From NCBI GenBank assembly GCA_003254925.1, contig QANZ01019796.1:62001-126000 (forward strand): 64,000 bases of DNA, given 5' to 3'. The position numbers were made by a program, and so were the translations under genes. This stretch comes from Chamaecrista fasciculata (Eukaryota; Streptophyta; Magnoliopsida; Fabales; Fabaceae). Numbering within the stretch: the first letter of the stretch is position 1; the number at the start of each line of letters is the position of its first letter. The notes beneath the pieces were generated by a model. The model had not been told where the DNA came from. It did no database searches and was given only the letters and a program-made list of their open reading frames with translations. Shown here one piece after another: positions 1-12,300 of the stretch.

Positions 1-1380
1 AGATACATAAATAAATCAATGAGATTGATTTGGATAATTTTCTTGAATATTAAGGCCTAGGTCGAAATCTTTATATATAATTATAATTAAAAGTGTTTTA
101 ATTATATTATTATAAAGATGGTTTAAATTTATTGAAATTTGGAATTTTATAAATTTTGGGTCAATAATTCGAAATTCTTGAATTAGATTCTTGAATTTTA
201 TAATTATTGATAATGGGCCTAAATTTCAAGAAAAGGCATGTTAAAATTGCACAACCCTAANAAAAGAAGGCTACAAATATTCATGGAATGTAAGTATGAA
301 GGAATCTGCAAAATGTCTAAACCGATGATGTAGTTAGGAAGGAGAAGTTGTTGTATACCCTAAATTGATGAAGCAAAAGTGAAGCTATCATAAGTTTAGA
401 TCAAAGGGTAGTTTGCAAGACTAATATTCTTATTTAGGGATTAATATATTTTGACCACATTTGGCCATTTATGATTTAACCAAGATTCCAAGATGATTGA
501 AAACTAATATTCATGTTTCCCTTGTTTTTTGGAGAACTGCAGAAGTGATGGGTCTAATCTAACAACACATACGTCTGTCTGATAGCATGTATCAGGTGGT
601 GGTATCTTGAGTCTTGCCTTCCAATCTTGTGAACTAACAAAACAATGCAAATAAGAAATATGAGCCAAGTTTGCAATATCTGACACTAATAATCACAGTT
701 AGCTACTTGGTAGATTTATTTGAAATAGGAATATGATACTTTGTAAAAATTAAATAAATAAAAGCCCAGTATCTTTTACTATATGCTACTCTATAAAAAT
801 TAAATAAATAAGGCGCATGTTCTCTATCCATTCTTTCATAGTTTTATGAGGATATAAAACATGGAACCTCTTGCAAACTATGTAACATTTTGAATATATC
901 CAAGAAGCAATCAACCAAAAAGAAAGAAGCAAACCCACACAGCCAATCACATAGTAAAGACTACTTACACAGTTTTCTTGGCAGTTTGAAACCAAGCACT
1001 CATAGCATCCATTCCATGCTTCAAAGCTTCCTCAAAGAGTTTAGGCAAAGCAAGAAAACTGACTTGCAAAGCCAATCAATGAAAATCAACAATGCGAAGT
1101 CCTGCAAAGTTGAGAATAGAAACCAATCTCAGTTCCTACCACTACAATATAGCCAATCAATGCAACATCATATTAATCTTCAGATAATTTTTGTCCTCTC
1201 ATCAAGACAACAAATGACTATATCATAAAAAGTTAGAAATCTTGCAGCTTTAACCTCTTCTGGTACAGTGTATTCACTTGATAAATTTAGACCTGGAGAG
1301 AAGGAACATTTTCTTATCAAGTAAACATGAAACCTGTAGATCAACTATTAAATACAAACAGGTTGATCCCCTTACCATGG

Positions 1381-1456
1381 ATAAACTGAAGTGCGGCTTG
1401 TGAGACCAAGACTGCAATTATATACAGAAAGACATAAACTGAAGTGCGGCTTGTGA
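1381..1456. repeat. 23-bp direct repeat pair
   Basis: A 23-bp sequence beginning ATAAACTGAAGTGCGGC occurs at 1381-1403 and again, without mismatch, at 1434-1456, a 53-bp offset. It may be a small local duplication. No function is evident. Confidence 0.8.
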
Positions 1457-1579
1457 TAAAATGGAGTGCTTTAGGAATCACTCTAGCAGGCAAGGAACAT
1501 CAGAAGAAAAAAAAATCAAGTCATTGATCAATTTAATCTTCAATTCAATATATAAATGTGATAAAAATATAGATTAAAT

Positions 1580-2245
1580 AGACTGAAGTAATGATGTTAG
1601 TGCTAAATGACAGGACAGTGCTAAAAATGTCAAGTCTTTAGGCATTATAGTAGCACTTTTAAAACATAGAAAGTCTGATTTGAGTGGAGCTAAGCGAATT
1701 CAATAACAAAAATGCTAACTGCTACAAATGCTAAGTTTGTAGGCATTATAGTGCTAAAAATGCTATGTTTGTAGGCATTTCACTTCAGTTATGAACAAAA
1801 TTTGATGATTATGACTGCAGCAGTGTGGATTCAATAACAAAATTTGTTAAGAAGCCAAAAAATAGTGTTCTAAATAAATAGATGATGGGTTGTGTTACTG
1901 CAGCTAAGAAAAATAGGGTGAAATAATGATATTAGTGCTAAATGAGAGGTTAGTGCTACAAATGGTAACTCTGTAGGCATTTTTGTTCAACTTTCAAAAC
2001 ATAGAAATTCTGATTTCAGTGCAGTGAAGAGAATTTAAGAAGAAAAATGCTAACTGCAGCCAAGCGAATTAAATAAGAAAAATGCTAACTGCTATAAATG
2101 CTATGTCCGTATGAATTGCAGTGCTTAAAATGCTAAGACTGTAGGCATTTCACTTCAGTTATAAACATAATTTATAATTTTGACTGCAGCAATGTGAATT
2201 CAATAAGAAAACTTGTTAAGAAGCATAAAAATAATGTTCAAAGTC
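1580..2245. repeat. Diverged tandem duplication, unit about 330 bp
   Basis: Two adjacent segments (about 1580-1880 and 1913-2240) share the same order of phrases: a start reading AATGATRTTAGTGCTAAATGA, then GTAGGCATT, AAAACATAGAAA, AATGCTAACTGC, TTCACTTCAGTTAT, and an end reading TTGTTAAGAAGC. Substitutions and small indels separate the copies, so the duplication is old. Shorter sub-repeats built on AATGCTA and TGTAGGCAT also recur inside each unit. No ORF spans it. Confidence 0.7.
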
Positions 2246-5200
2246 TGTAGGCATCTATGATATATACAAAATTTCAGAATTAGGGAAGCAGGCAAAGATA
2301 TCTCAAAGAATTTTATCTTGCCTATCATCAAAGTTTCAGAATGAAGTTGACAATATTAGGAAAGCAATCATGCAATTGAAACCTTATATAATGCAGAATT
2401 GAATTCGTTTCTAATTGACAGTATAAAGAGAATCTCAAATTTAGGAATGATAATAGAACTCATAATCAAAGTTTCTTAAGATATGTATAGCAGTTCAGCT
2501 ATGCAAAAGATGGATCATATATAGCAAATAATTTGAAGAGTAAGTTTTTAGGAAATTACGTTGTAGTTGAAGTCTGGTTTGACAGTAGTAGGGTATTGTG
2601 TCAAAGATATAGAGATATTGAAGACAGTAACAACAACATCATCTCAAATTCAAATTCATTTACATCACCATTTAGTAATATCTTAAATGTCAGACCATGC
2701 TTACCTCTTCAAGAACTGAGTTTATATCCCTACCCCTCTACACCATCACGTCTAATTCCACGGGCAAGCCTCACATCAGCATCTATAAGCAATTAATGGC
2801 AAAAGAAATTATTAGAGAGAGAAAGAGGTTCTATTACGGATAAAAGTTATGTAAAAATATTAGCACTCATTTGCCCACTCTTCAATTAATTGCCAACAAT
2901 TAATCAAATAGTTCAGCACAAGACAGGAAAGGATAAGGAAGGTGGATTTAAATGATTCTATTTAGCTAGTAAGTTCTTAAATCACGTTACTGATCATGTC
3001 CTTATTGTTACACTAATAGGAATCTTCACAGGATAAGGAGTATGGATATGGAGAATACATTAACAGACATATTGGAGAAACAATTATTAAAAAAATAAAC
3101 AAATAAGAAATAAGTAAACTTTTACAGAAGATTAAAGTGTTATCCTCTTGTGATCTTTTTATGAAACTCACTATATAAGATGTCGTAATTTTTATCAATA
3201 CTAAAAAAGTCCTCTTGTGATCTTTTTATAGTTGGGGCTGTGGGTGAGTAGCAGAGGGGACACTTTCTCAAAGAACAACTCCAAAATTGATTCATAACAG
3301 AGAAGTCATCATAGAGATTCATCTTAATTAGGATCTATCCACCAAGAAACTTTTGACTTGAGGATTTCATGTCTTTATCTTTTTTTTCTTTTTTGGTGCT
3401 CTTCTTTAGTTACTCAATAGTATATTAAATCACACTGACTTTCACTCAGAAGAAATTAACATTTTTTTTTTTTTTTACAGCAAGCCATATTTATCGAAAG
3501 GCAAGACTATAAGATCATGAAATAAATTAATTATTACTAATCAAGGTAGGATGATGTACAGAGGAGTTCTTCATAGCACTAATAACATCATGAATAAAAT
3601 TCAAAACCATCAATTATACATACATGAATGAACCTCACTCCCATTATGAATCATAGAAGGCTTTAATATGACCGTAATTTGAAAACTGACAGAATCAATT
3701 GCAAGGAAACTCTCCGCAAGATAAAATATCATCCACAATTCATTTTCCCTTCATTTTTTTAATGGTAGGACAGTTTGTCAAGAATATACAGCAAGCTTTT
3801 CCAAAATCATAGATACTTGAATGCCACCAGTTTGCTGATTTTAAGATACAAATTAAGAAAAAATGCAAATCTATGTACCTGTTCAAGATTGGTAGCAATA
3901 GCATGGAATTTCTCATCACCTGCTGACAAAGGATGTCATCTCTTAAGTATTGGACTGAACACTTGCTTCTGTTTAACAGTCAGGCTACCTACATCATTTG
4001 CAAGAATAGCAAGGAAAGGAAGAGCATTTGGCTGATTTTTGGAAAGTTAAAGTGAACAAAGACAAAGCAGGAAACTCAAAAAAGCCAAAATAATTAATAA
4101 CAAAGAATAGAATTGGTAAAATTATATATTAAATGAATATGTTTACCATTCATACCATCAATGTATCACTTAAATCAACACCTGCAAAATGTCCAAACAA
4201 TATTTATAAAGAGGGAAAAGTTAAAGTGGTTTACAACCTTGCAGTTCATGCTTGAGTGCAAAAATCTATGGAGTTCGTGCAACATAAAGACCCTAATATA
4301 TAAACTAAAATCATATTATTGGAAGACTATCATCATCATACCCCATCGAAAGACCCTAATGTATAAACTGCCATCATCATCATCATCATCCTATAGACAA
4401 ATCATATGTTGTTAGGTACTGTTGCTTTTTTTTCACTCATAATTGGATTAGATAATATATTCTTTAGAAAAATTCTTCATTTGGTACATATAATTTGCCT
4501 TAATTTTGAATTCAGTCCATATAGTTAAATTTTTTCAAATGAGTAGCATCTGGGTAGCATGAGAAGAACTTGCAGCATGTGAAAAACATAGATAATCATC
4601 AATTTACTCTAAACTTATATAATTAGATAATTATACCCAAGAACATGATCCTCCATTGAATACAGTCTGAGATCAAACCCATTAGTCCCATGCTTCGTCC
4701 ACCATAAACCAAATCAACCCTTCTCTCAACTTGTCAAAACAAAAATTTCATCAAACACATGGTAGGCTATAATTCATTCATGAATTGGGTAAATTTCAGA
4801 GTAGAGTTTGTTTGAAATTGACAATTAATTACCATCAAATTACCAAGTTCAAGTGCTACATCGCTAAACTTCGGCTTGTATCCGGCTCTGCTTCCACAAA
4901 ACACACATATCATTTATATAGAAAATAATTTGTGAACAAATAGTTTGTGGCCCATCTGGTAGGGAACACGTGTCCTACATGTGATGAGGGTTTCCTTTAT
5001 GGAAAGGGAGACATATTTAAGGAGAGATTTAATCTTGTGAAGAGAAAGAGGGACACATGCAAGACAGTAGCTGAAAGGAGGAGCTCGATTTTGGAAGAAC
5101 CCAACCTTCATTTCTCCATTTTCAGTCCAGTTTGATTGTTTCTTCTTCTTCTCTTTAGCTTTTGTTTTGTGTAGTTATGGATTTTAGAGGCTAGACCTCT

Positions 5201-5908
5201 AATCTAGTTAGGTTGTGTAAAGACAACTTTATTTCCCTTGAGTTTGATTGTTTTTCTCTACTTTAATTTCTTATTCTTTTGGATGGATGATATTAGAGGG
5301 CCCCTAATTGTAGTTCATTCTTGAAGAATATAGTCATCTATCTAGGCTCAAATACGTTTATGTTTGTTGCTTAGGGAAGTGACACTTTCTTTGAGAGTAG
5401 ATTTACTCTATTTCTATTTTTGAGGCATGAGAAAGAATCTCTAATTTGGTTAAACCAATGAGACCTAGCTAAATTAGGCTTAGTTTATCTTTTGAGCTTA
5501 TTGTTCTTGAACTTGAGAAACATTTTCTTGTTAGTTTGAGATAAATGGAATTATGACGTTCCTATTTCTGAATTTTGTGAGATATTGAATGAATTTGAAT
5601 TGTTCTTTCAAATTAAGCAACTTAAGGGTATAAAGTATTTTGTCAATGATTAACCTGAGAAATTCCATTTCAATACGCAACCTAGCTAGATGTTTTTATT
5701 ACTGAATTTTCTAAACACATTTTACTGTTTTCTTCTTATTCATTGAAATTCTGAAATCATCACCACTATACCATGTCAAGTTTTGCAACCTCACCTATAA
5801 TTAGTTAAATCAAGAAATATAAATTTAGAGCCTTTACACATAAATATATATCTGTCACACATGACAAAACCCTAAAAATAGTTAACCCTCAATATATATA
5901 TATATTGT

Positions 5909-6337
5909 CTATAAATTTATGGTAACACCTCTTGCACCATTGACATATGGTGATGCTGAAGTTGCATGCACATCTAAGGAGCCATGCTTGGTTGGGTCAT
6001 ATTTCTCCCCATCACCCCAAAGTGCATAGGCTTCCTCGCCGTGCACAGCGTCGTCGCCTATTTCGAGCTGCTCGTCCGGCATCCTCAACGGTATGAACAG
6101 TCGGATTGCTAGAAGAATGAGAGTGGTGGACACTAAGTTCCATCCAATCACAAATAGGGCTGCCACTATTTGCTTCAGGAATTGAATGCCTCCGCCACCA
6201 CCGTAGAAGGCACCTCTTGAGCCGGTCACCGGCAATATTAGCCTGCAAAGTTCTGGTTCCGCCAAAAGACCTGTGAGGAGGCCACCCAAGAGCCCTGCCA
6301 CTGCATGTGTGTGGAACACTCCTAGGGTGTCATCTAC
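5909..6337 (-). CDS. AMT exon 4 and stop (residues 345-486)
   Basis: The acceptor ATGCAG precedes GTA at 6337 and the TAG stop is at 5911-5909. It encodes [15 protein letters not shown] with twin-histidine H355, the last membrane segments, and the cytosolic tail ([11 protein letters not shown], then a short variable end). In AMT proteins this tail contacts neighbouring subunits of the trimer and is the usual phosphorylation-regulated gate; that role is family knowledge. Confidence 0.93.
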   Translation of the reverse strand, partial: VDDTLGVFHTHAVAGLLGGLLTGLLAEPELCRLILPVTGSRGAFYGGGGGIQFLKQIVAALFVIGWNLVSTTLILLAIRLFIPLRMPDEQLEIGDDAVHGEEAYALWGDGEKYDPTKHGSLDVHATSASPYVNGARGVTINL

Positions 6338-9300
6338 CTGCATGTGTACATATAGTATTGGTATATATTATTACTCATGAATATCATGGTATTGTTAATT
6401 TGAGGGACTAATATAATTTGAGTGAAATTATTTTTCAAGGGTTAAATTATAATAAGTCATCCTATCTATCAAGTATTAATATAATTTTTCTCTTAAAAAT
6501 AATTAAGAATAGTCAATGATATTGCATAAACTTTTTGAATAATAATAATTATTATCATAAAACAAATAAAAGTATGTCACCTTTTGTATGTGAATATTCA
6601 TGATCAATAAAGTACTCTGTGTTGAGAAATTATGGGAGAGCTAGAATGTAAAAGACATTGAGTCTGTCCTCTGTTTTTGGCCGAACTCTATCATAAAAAT
6701 GTAAGCTTTTTAAAATTTGAGGTTCTGATAACAATAATATAAGTCTTGTGTATCAAAATATTATTTATCAATTTGATTACTATATATATACACTTTTATA
6801 AATTCTCTCATGACTCACTAAAATCAGCAGTTGAATTCCATGCATAGTGCAAAAAAACCGGACCGATCATCAAACCGGTGGAAGGCTTGGGTCACTGGTT
6901 CAATGGTTCAACCGCTGAGTCACTGGTATAACCGGTTGAGCCGGTTTACTTAAAAAATACATTTTCAAATATACATATTCATTAAATACACATTAATATA
7001 TTGTAATAATTTAAATATAAAGTAAATATTAAACACTTTAGTACCTTTGGAGCTATTTTGCAATTTTAATCTTAACAAGTTTTGTAAAAATTACATATTG
7101 ACCCCAAAATTTTTTGAAAGTTTTCATTTTAGTCCATCGATAATATGTATCCAGGGACTAATTTGTAATTTATTGAAAATTTTTTGGGGTCAATATGTAA
7201 TTTTGCAAACTTTGGCGGGTCAAACCGATTCACGGTTCACTGGTCTACCGGTTCAACCGTCGGTTGAACCGGTGACTCACCGGTTCAACTACAATCCGGT
7301 ATTTTATTTTCTCTGGACCGGCCTGGGCTCCGATTCGCCGGTTCACCGGTCGGACCGCCCGGTCCGGTCCGATTTTTAATACTATAATTCCATGTGATAA
7401 ATATATAACAATTAAGCAATATGTCCATGATTCAAAATAATTCAATATGTAAAATATCCCCTCTTTGTTATATACGGAGTTAGTCAAAATTCAAAAATCA
7501 TAATATTAAAAAAGAAAAAAGAAAGTGACTGGATGGTGACTCTATGCTCATAAATCATGATGACATTCAATGTATAATAGTCAATTCACTCAATTGATAG
7601 CAAGCAAGTACCAAGTAGTATATAAAAGACAAATAAGAATTTTCAAATTTGGGTGCGGTTAATAAGAGAAAATTTGAGAAAGAGACAACATTTATAGAAT
7701 ATATAGCCAAGGGCAAGGGCAATGCAATCATAATTAATAGCAAAAATATTTATAAAAGACTATAAATCGATTAGAAAAATTTAAAAGGTATCAACGTAAA
7801 AATAATAATAATAATAATATATGAAAGACTAAAATAAATTATTAATCAATAAATAAATCAAGGTGTAACCAAAAAAAAAATCAAGATGGGGAGGCATTTA
7901 ATGACCAAGCAATTGCATGTTCTAATTAATTCATATATGGTTGGAAAGTTCATGACATGATAGCGAATTCTAATTAAGGACCAAAACAAAAATCAAATAC
8001 CATCCTATAAGAATGTCTAACCAGATATATTTAATTAAAGCTGGCTGAATATATTATAAAAGTAGTATAAGATAGTTCTTATATTTTAAAATAATAAAAA
8101 AGTTAATAAATTACTTAAAGATATATATATATATATATATAATATTTTTAAAATAAAAGATAATTTTAGTCTTTTATCTTTGACATAGATTGCAATCCAA
8201 TCTGTTTATCTTTTTACAATTTTGCTAATTCAAATTCCTTAAAAGTTTTATTCTTTGATGCCAATGATTAAATGTGGGAAGAGGATCTCTCTTGCATCAT
8301 ATTGGTGTTGTACAACATATGACCAATAATATTGTGCCATATGTAGAGCTATACACATAGCACAATATTATTGGTCCTCTATTGTACAACCCAATGTTGT
8401 ACAACAGAGGATCCAAATGCCTGAATATGACTATATTGTTCTTATTTCAAATTTAAATTCGACGAGTCATAAGTTATATATTGTTTTTGACGAGTCATTT
8501 TTTTTTGTCTAGTTGGGATTGTTAGCAAATAAAGTTGAATTGAGCTCCGAAAGTGTGTTGCTCACTTCACAGTCAAATTGGTGAATTTAGTCATATATCT
8601 CTCTTTTCAAGTATAATTGCAACAAATTCAGAATTGTGAGTTACTCTTGATGAGTCATTTTTTCTACCAAGTTGGGATCATCAACAAATGTCAAATCGTG
8701 TCCGAAAGTAGTTTTGAAATTCAAAATTAAAGTGAAAAATTATGGAAAATTATTTCTGAACCTGATTTGGTATCATTTGCTAACAATCTCAACTAGAGAA
8801 AAAAAAAACTTATTAATAATAATTCATAGTTCCAAATTCATCGCAATCAAACTTAAAATAGGAAAGATATATATAACCAATTTTACTTATTTTGACATTG
8901 TTTGACGATGCTAATTAAATAAATATAGTCACACTCACACGTTGAGATCAAGAGATAAAACTTTTGAAATTTTGAAAAGACTAAAATTATATTAAAAAGA
9001 ATAAAATACTAGATTGTAATTTGCAACTTAGCTGCCTCAAAAATAAATAATCAAAATTACACTTTGACTTAGTTTTTAATACGTTCAATAACATTACTAT
9101 AATATATTTTTGATAATTAATATGTTAACAAGATATACAAAACACAGGAATAAAAACTTTTAGATTTCATGCAGAAAAATCCAAGATGACATCATTAACA
9201 CCATGTATGTTTGGTTTATATTGGAAACGTACCAACCCCACCCAATATTAATTAATTAGTAGTTGAGGTGAAAGGGAAGAAAACAATTGAAAGAAAAAGA

Positions 9301-12300
9301 AAAAGCCAAAAGGTGGTGGAATAGCCGCGGATTAACTGTGATAGTCGTCTGTCTATTCCATTTCCATGTGAAAATAATGAAATCAAACCCATGTTGTGGC
9401 AAAATAAAAGTGACATAAACCTAAACAAATTCACACTTCCAAAGATTATATTTATATATGACTAAGTTCTCAAAAAGAAAATAAAATTATCAATGTATAG
9501 GCTCTAAAAAATATAATTTCTATTAACTTAATTTTTTTTATTAAAAATATTAATTAAAATTTAATAAAAAGGTTAACATGATTATATTTTTTATTGAAAT
9601 TGTATTTATATAATTAATATTAAATTTTATTATGTTTAAAAAATTGAATGAATAACTTAATAAAATAATTAAATTAATTATAATTCATAATTTTATTTTT
9701 AAAGACTAAATTAAGAAATTAATAATTTTTCAAGGATTAAATTAGAGTAAACTAATAATTTAATCATTAAAAAAATTATCAAGTTGATGACTTAATTCCT
9801 GAAAGATTAAAATACGATGTTCAATTCTTGAAAGATTAAAGTGGTATATTCTTTAGTTATTAAAAGATTAAAACAATATATTATTTAGTCCATAAAAAGT
9901 CTAATAAGTATATTGTTTTGATCTTTCAGAGACTAAACTATATGTTTTAATTTTTTAAGAATTAAATTATAATTAATTTACTTTATATATATTATATGAT
10001 TATAAATGCAATGAAAAATTTATAAGAAAATCAAAATGATTGTTAGAGATAGAAATTTTTGTTGATAACATTCTTAATTTAATAAAATTATAATAAGTTG
10101 AGAATTAGAAATATAACCTTGAGAAGAAGACTTGACTTCTTGTGAAGGATCATCATGGAGACCCATGGTATGCTTCCAGATAGCATTCCCATTACTATAG
10201 CCGCCCATGATTGCACTAATCCTACAATTATTTATTTTGCAAATTGCATGCAAACAAATCAATTAGTTCATAATAAGTAACCCCACAATCACTTAACTAG
10301 TTAACTTATTCCCTTTCATTAATATTGTCAATAACATTGACAACCCACATTAAAGTAGCACACTTTTCTTTTATTTTCTTCCCACCTTAAAGATTCTCAA
10401 AAGAGGAAAAATCTTGCTTCCTACTAGAAGGTAAATGGTAATAGAAAAACTCACAAAAATGTCCAAGACTAATTGATATTATTTCCCATGAAAAATCAGA
10501 TTAAAACTTTTTAATATTTCCTGATTTACTAAAAAGAGAAACTTTATATAATTCAGATTAGGCTAATAACTACATAGTAATGACTAAGTACTAGTGAAAA
10601 GAATAATCCCAACATATTAGCGAATTTCCTTATTATGCACCACTCTAAAGAAAAATAACTTCTCAAAATCTCTTAAAATATATGCTGAAATAAAATTTTA
10701 AATAAAAAATATTTAAAAATATAATAATGAGAAGATGTTAAGTAATTTCTCATATATTTATAAAAACAAGAGAAAATCTATTATTTGGTTCTTGAAATAT
10801 TTCAACGGTCAATTATTTAATCTTGAATTTATATTTTTTAGTCTTTAAATTTATATTAAATTATTATTTTTTTTCATAAATTTAATTTAGAGACCAAATA
10901 GTTGACGACTACCCATAATTTAGGGATTAACCTATATATTTTGATTGTTCATGCATGGACTAATTGAGATACAAATTCAAAAATTAAATAACAAGTTTTC
11001 TCCAAAAACTAGAGAAAAATAAATTTTGACAAGTTATTTATTTATTTATTTATTTTTGGACAGATTTGCAAAATTCATTTATTTATTATTTGAATTTGAA
11101 TACATATTAAAAATAATAAAAATCAGATAAATGCATATATATATATATATCTATACTATATTATATGTGGGAGGAGCCTTCTGGTAGTCCCGTCCTCCCA
11201 CATTAGTATAGAAATTATTATTTTATATAGGAAATCAAAATTTCTAATTAGTCCTAAATATTTTATTTATTTTAGATAAATCTTACATATTTTTATAATT
11301 TTTCAAATTGGTCCTAAATTTACTCATTTATCAACATAAGAATTTTATATACTCTTTAATTTTAAATCAATTCAAACGTTACATGCATATTTTCGTGCCC
11401 TAATATATACCTGCTCCTGGTGTGATGCAAACAAGTCCGGTCATCATACCCTGAACGGCGCCGATCACGGAAGGCTTACCGAAGAAGACGACGTCGAGCG
11501 ACGTCCATACAAGAAGGCTCGTCGCTGCGCATATGTTTGTATTCAACACTGCAATCGACGCGTCTATGCTCGCCGCGTACGGTGCTCCGCCGTTGAATCC
11601 CGACCATCCCATCCATAGTAATCCCGCTCCGGCCAGCATCAGAAGCACATTGTTCGGTGGAAATCTCTCTCGATCGCTTTTCAGCCTCGGCCCTACCTGA
11701 AATTCAGCGAATCGCTAAGTAAACCTCAAATTTCCAGACCCTGATAGGTAATAGTATCGATCGACTTTTTTGGGTTTTTTTTTTTCTTTCGAAATGCGAT
11801 GATGATTTAGGGGTTTTTGATTGATGAATGTGTACTGTACTCATTTTGAAGATTAATTAGTTGCCAGAAATTTCCAGATATGCGATGAAATTAATTACAT
11901 AGATTACTCTTCTCAGTTCTCACTACACTTGACAAAACTCGGTACATATAATAATATACTAAAAATTGAAATGTTTGCTATTTGGCTTACTAATAAAGAT
12001 ATGGTTGTGTTGTGCCTTTAAAAAATGTATGCAGGTATGTTCTTATTAGTGAACCAAACATACCAAAAACACTTGGAGATTTTCAAAACTTCAAATCCCA
12101 TCCTCTGTGATTGACACCTCTAAATTTCTCTGTAATTGTTGACATTTTTTTCGTTCATGTGTATGAAACAAACTGTTTCACTTATTTGGTCACTTTGCCA
12201 GCTTTTGCAATTTCAGAGAACTTCGGAGATGAAAATTATAGAGGATACAAACTGGAAGGTTTTGAGGCAAGATTTGATGATTAAATAGTTTGTGATGTAT

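Larger units (their letters stand above)
1..5908. other. Non-coding flank downstream of the ammonium-transporter gene
   Basis: I see no convincing gene in this stretch. The open frames are short, overlap on opposite strands and show no recognisable domain. It holds short direct repeats, a diverged tandem duplication (1580-2245), a 20-bp direct repeat at about 3142 and 3211, and a poly(T) run near 3461-3476. Around 4940-5720 the sequence is pyrimidine-rich and looks transcript-like or LTR-like, but no TG...CA ends or target duplication could be fixed. Position 261 is an ambiguous base. The lower end is the presumed 3' UTR of the minus-strand gene that stops at 5909. Confidence 0.6.

Noticed and set aside
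6012..6248. Second minus-strand frame over AMT exon 4
   Set aside because: Shadow of the conserved AMT frame with no similarity of its own.
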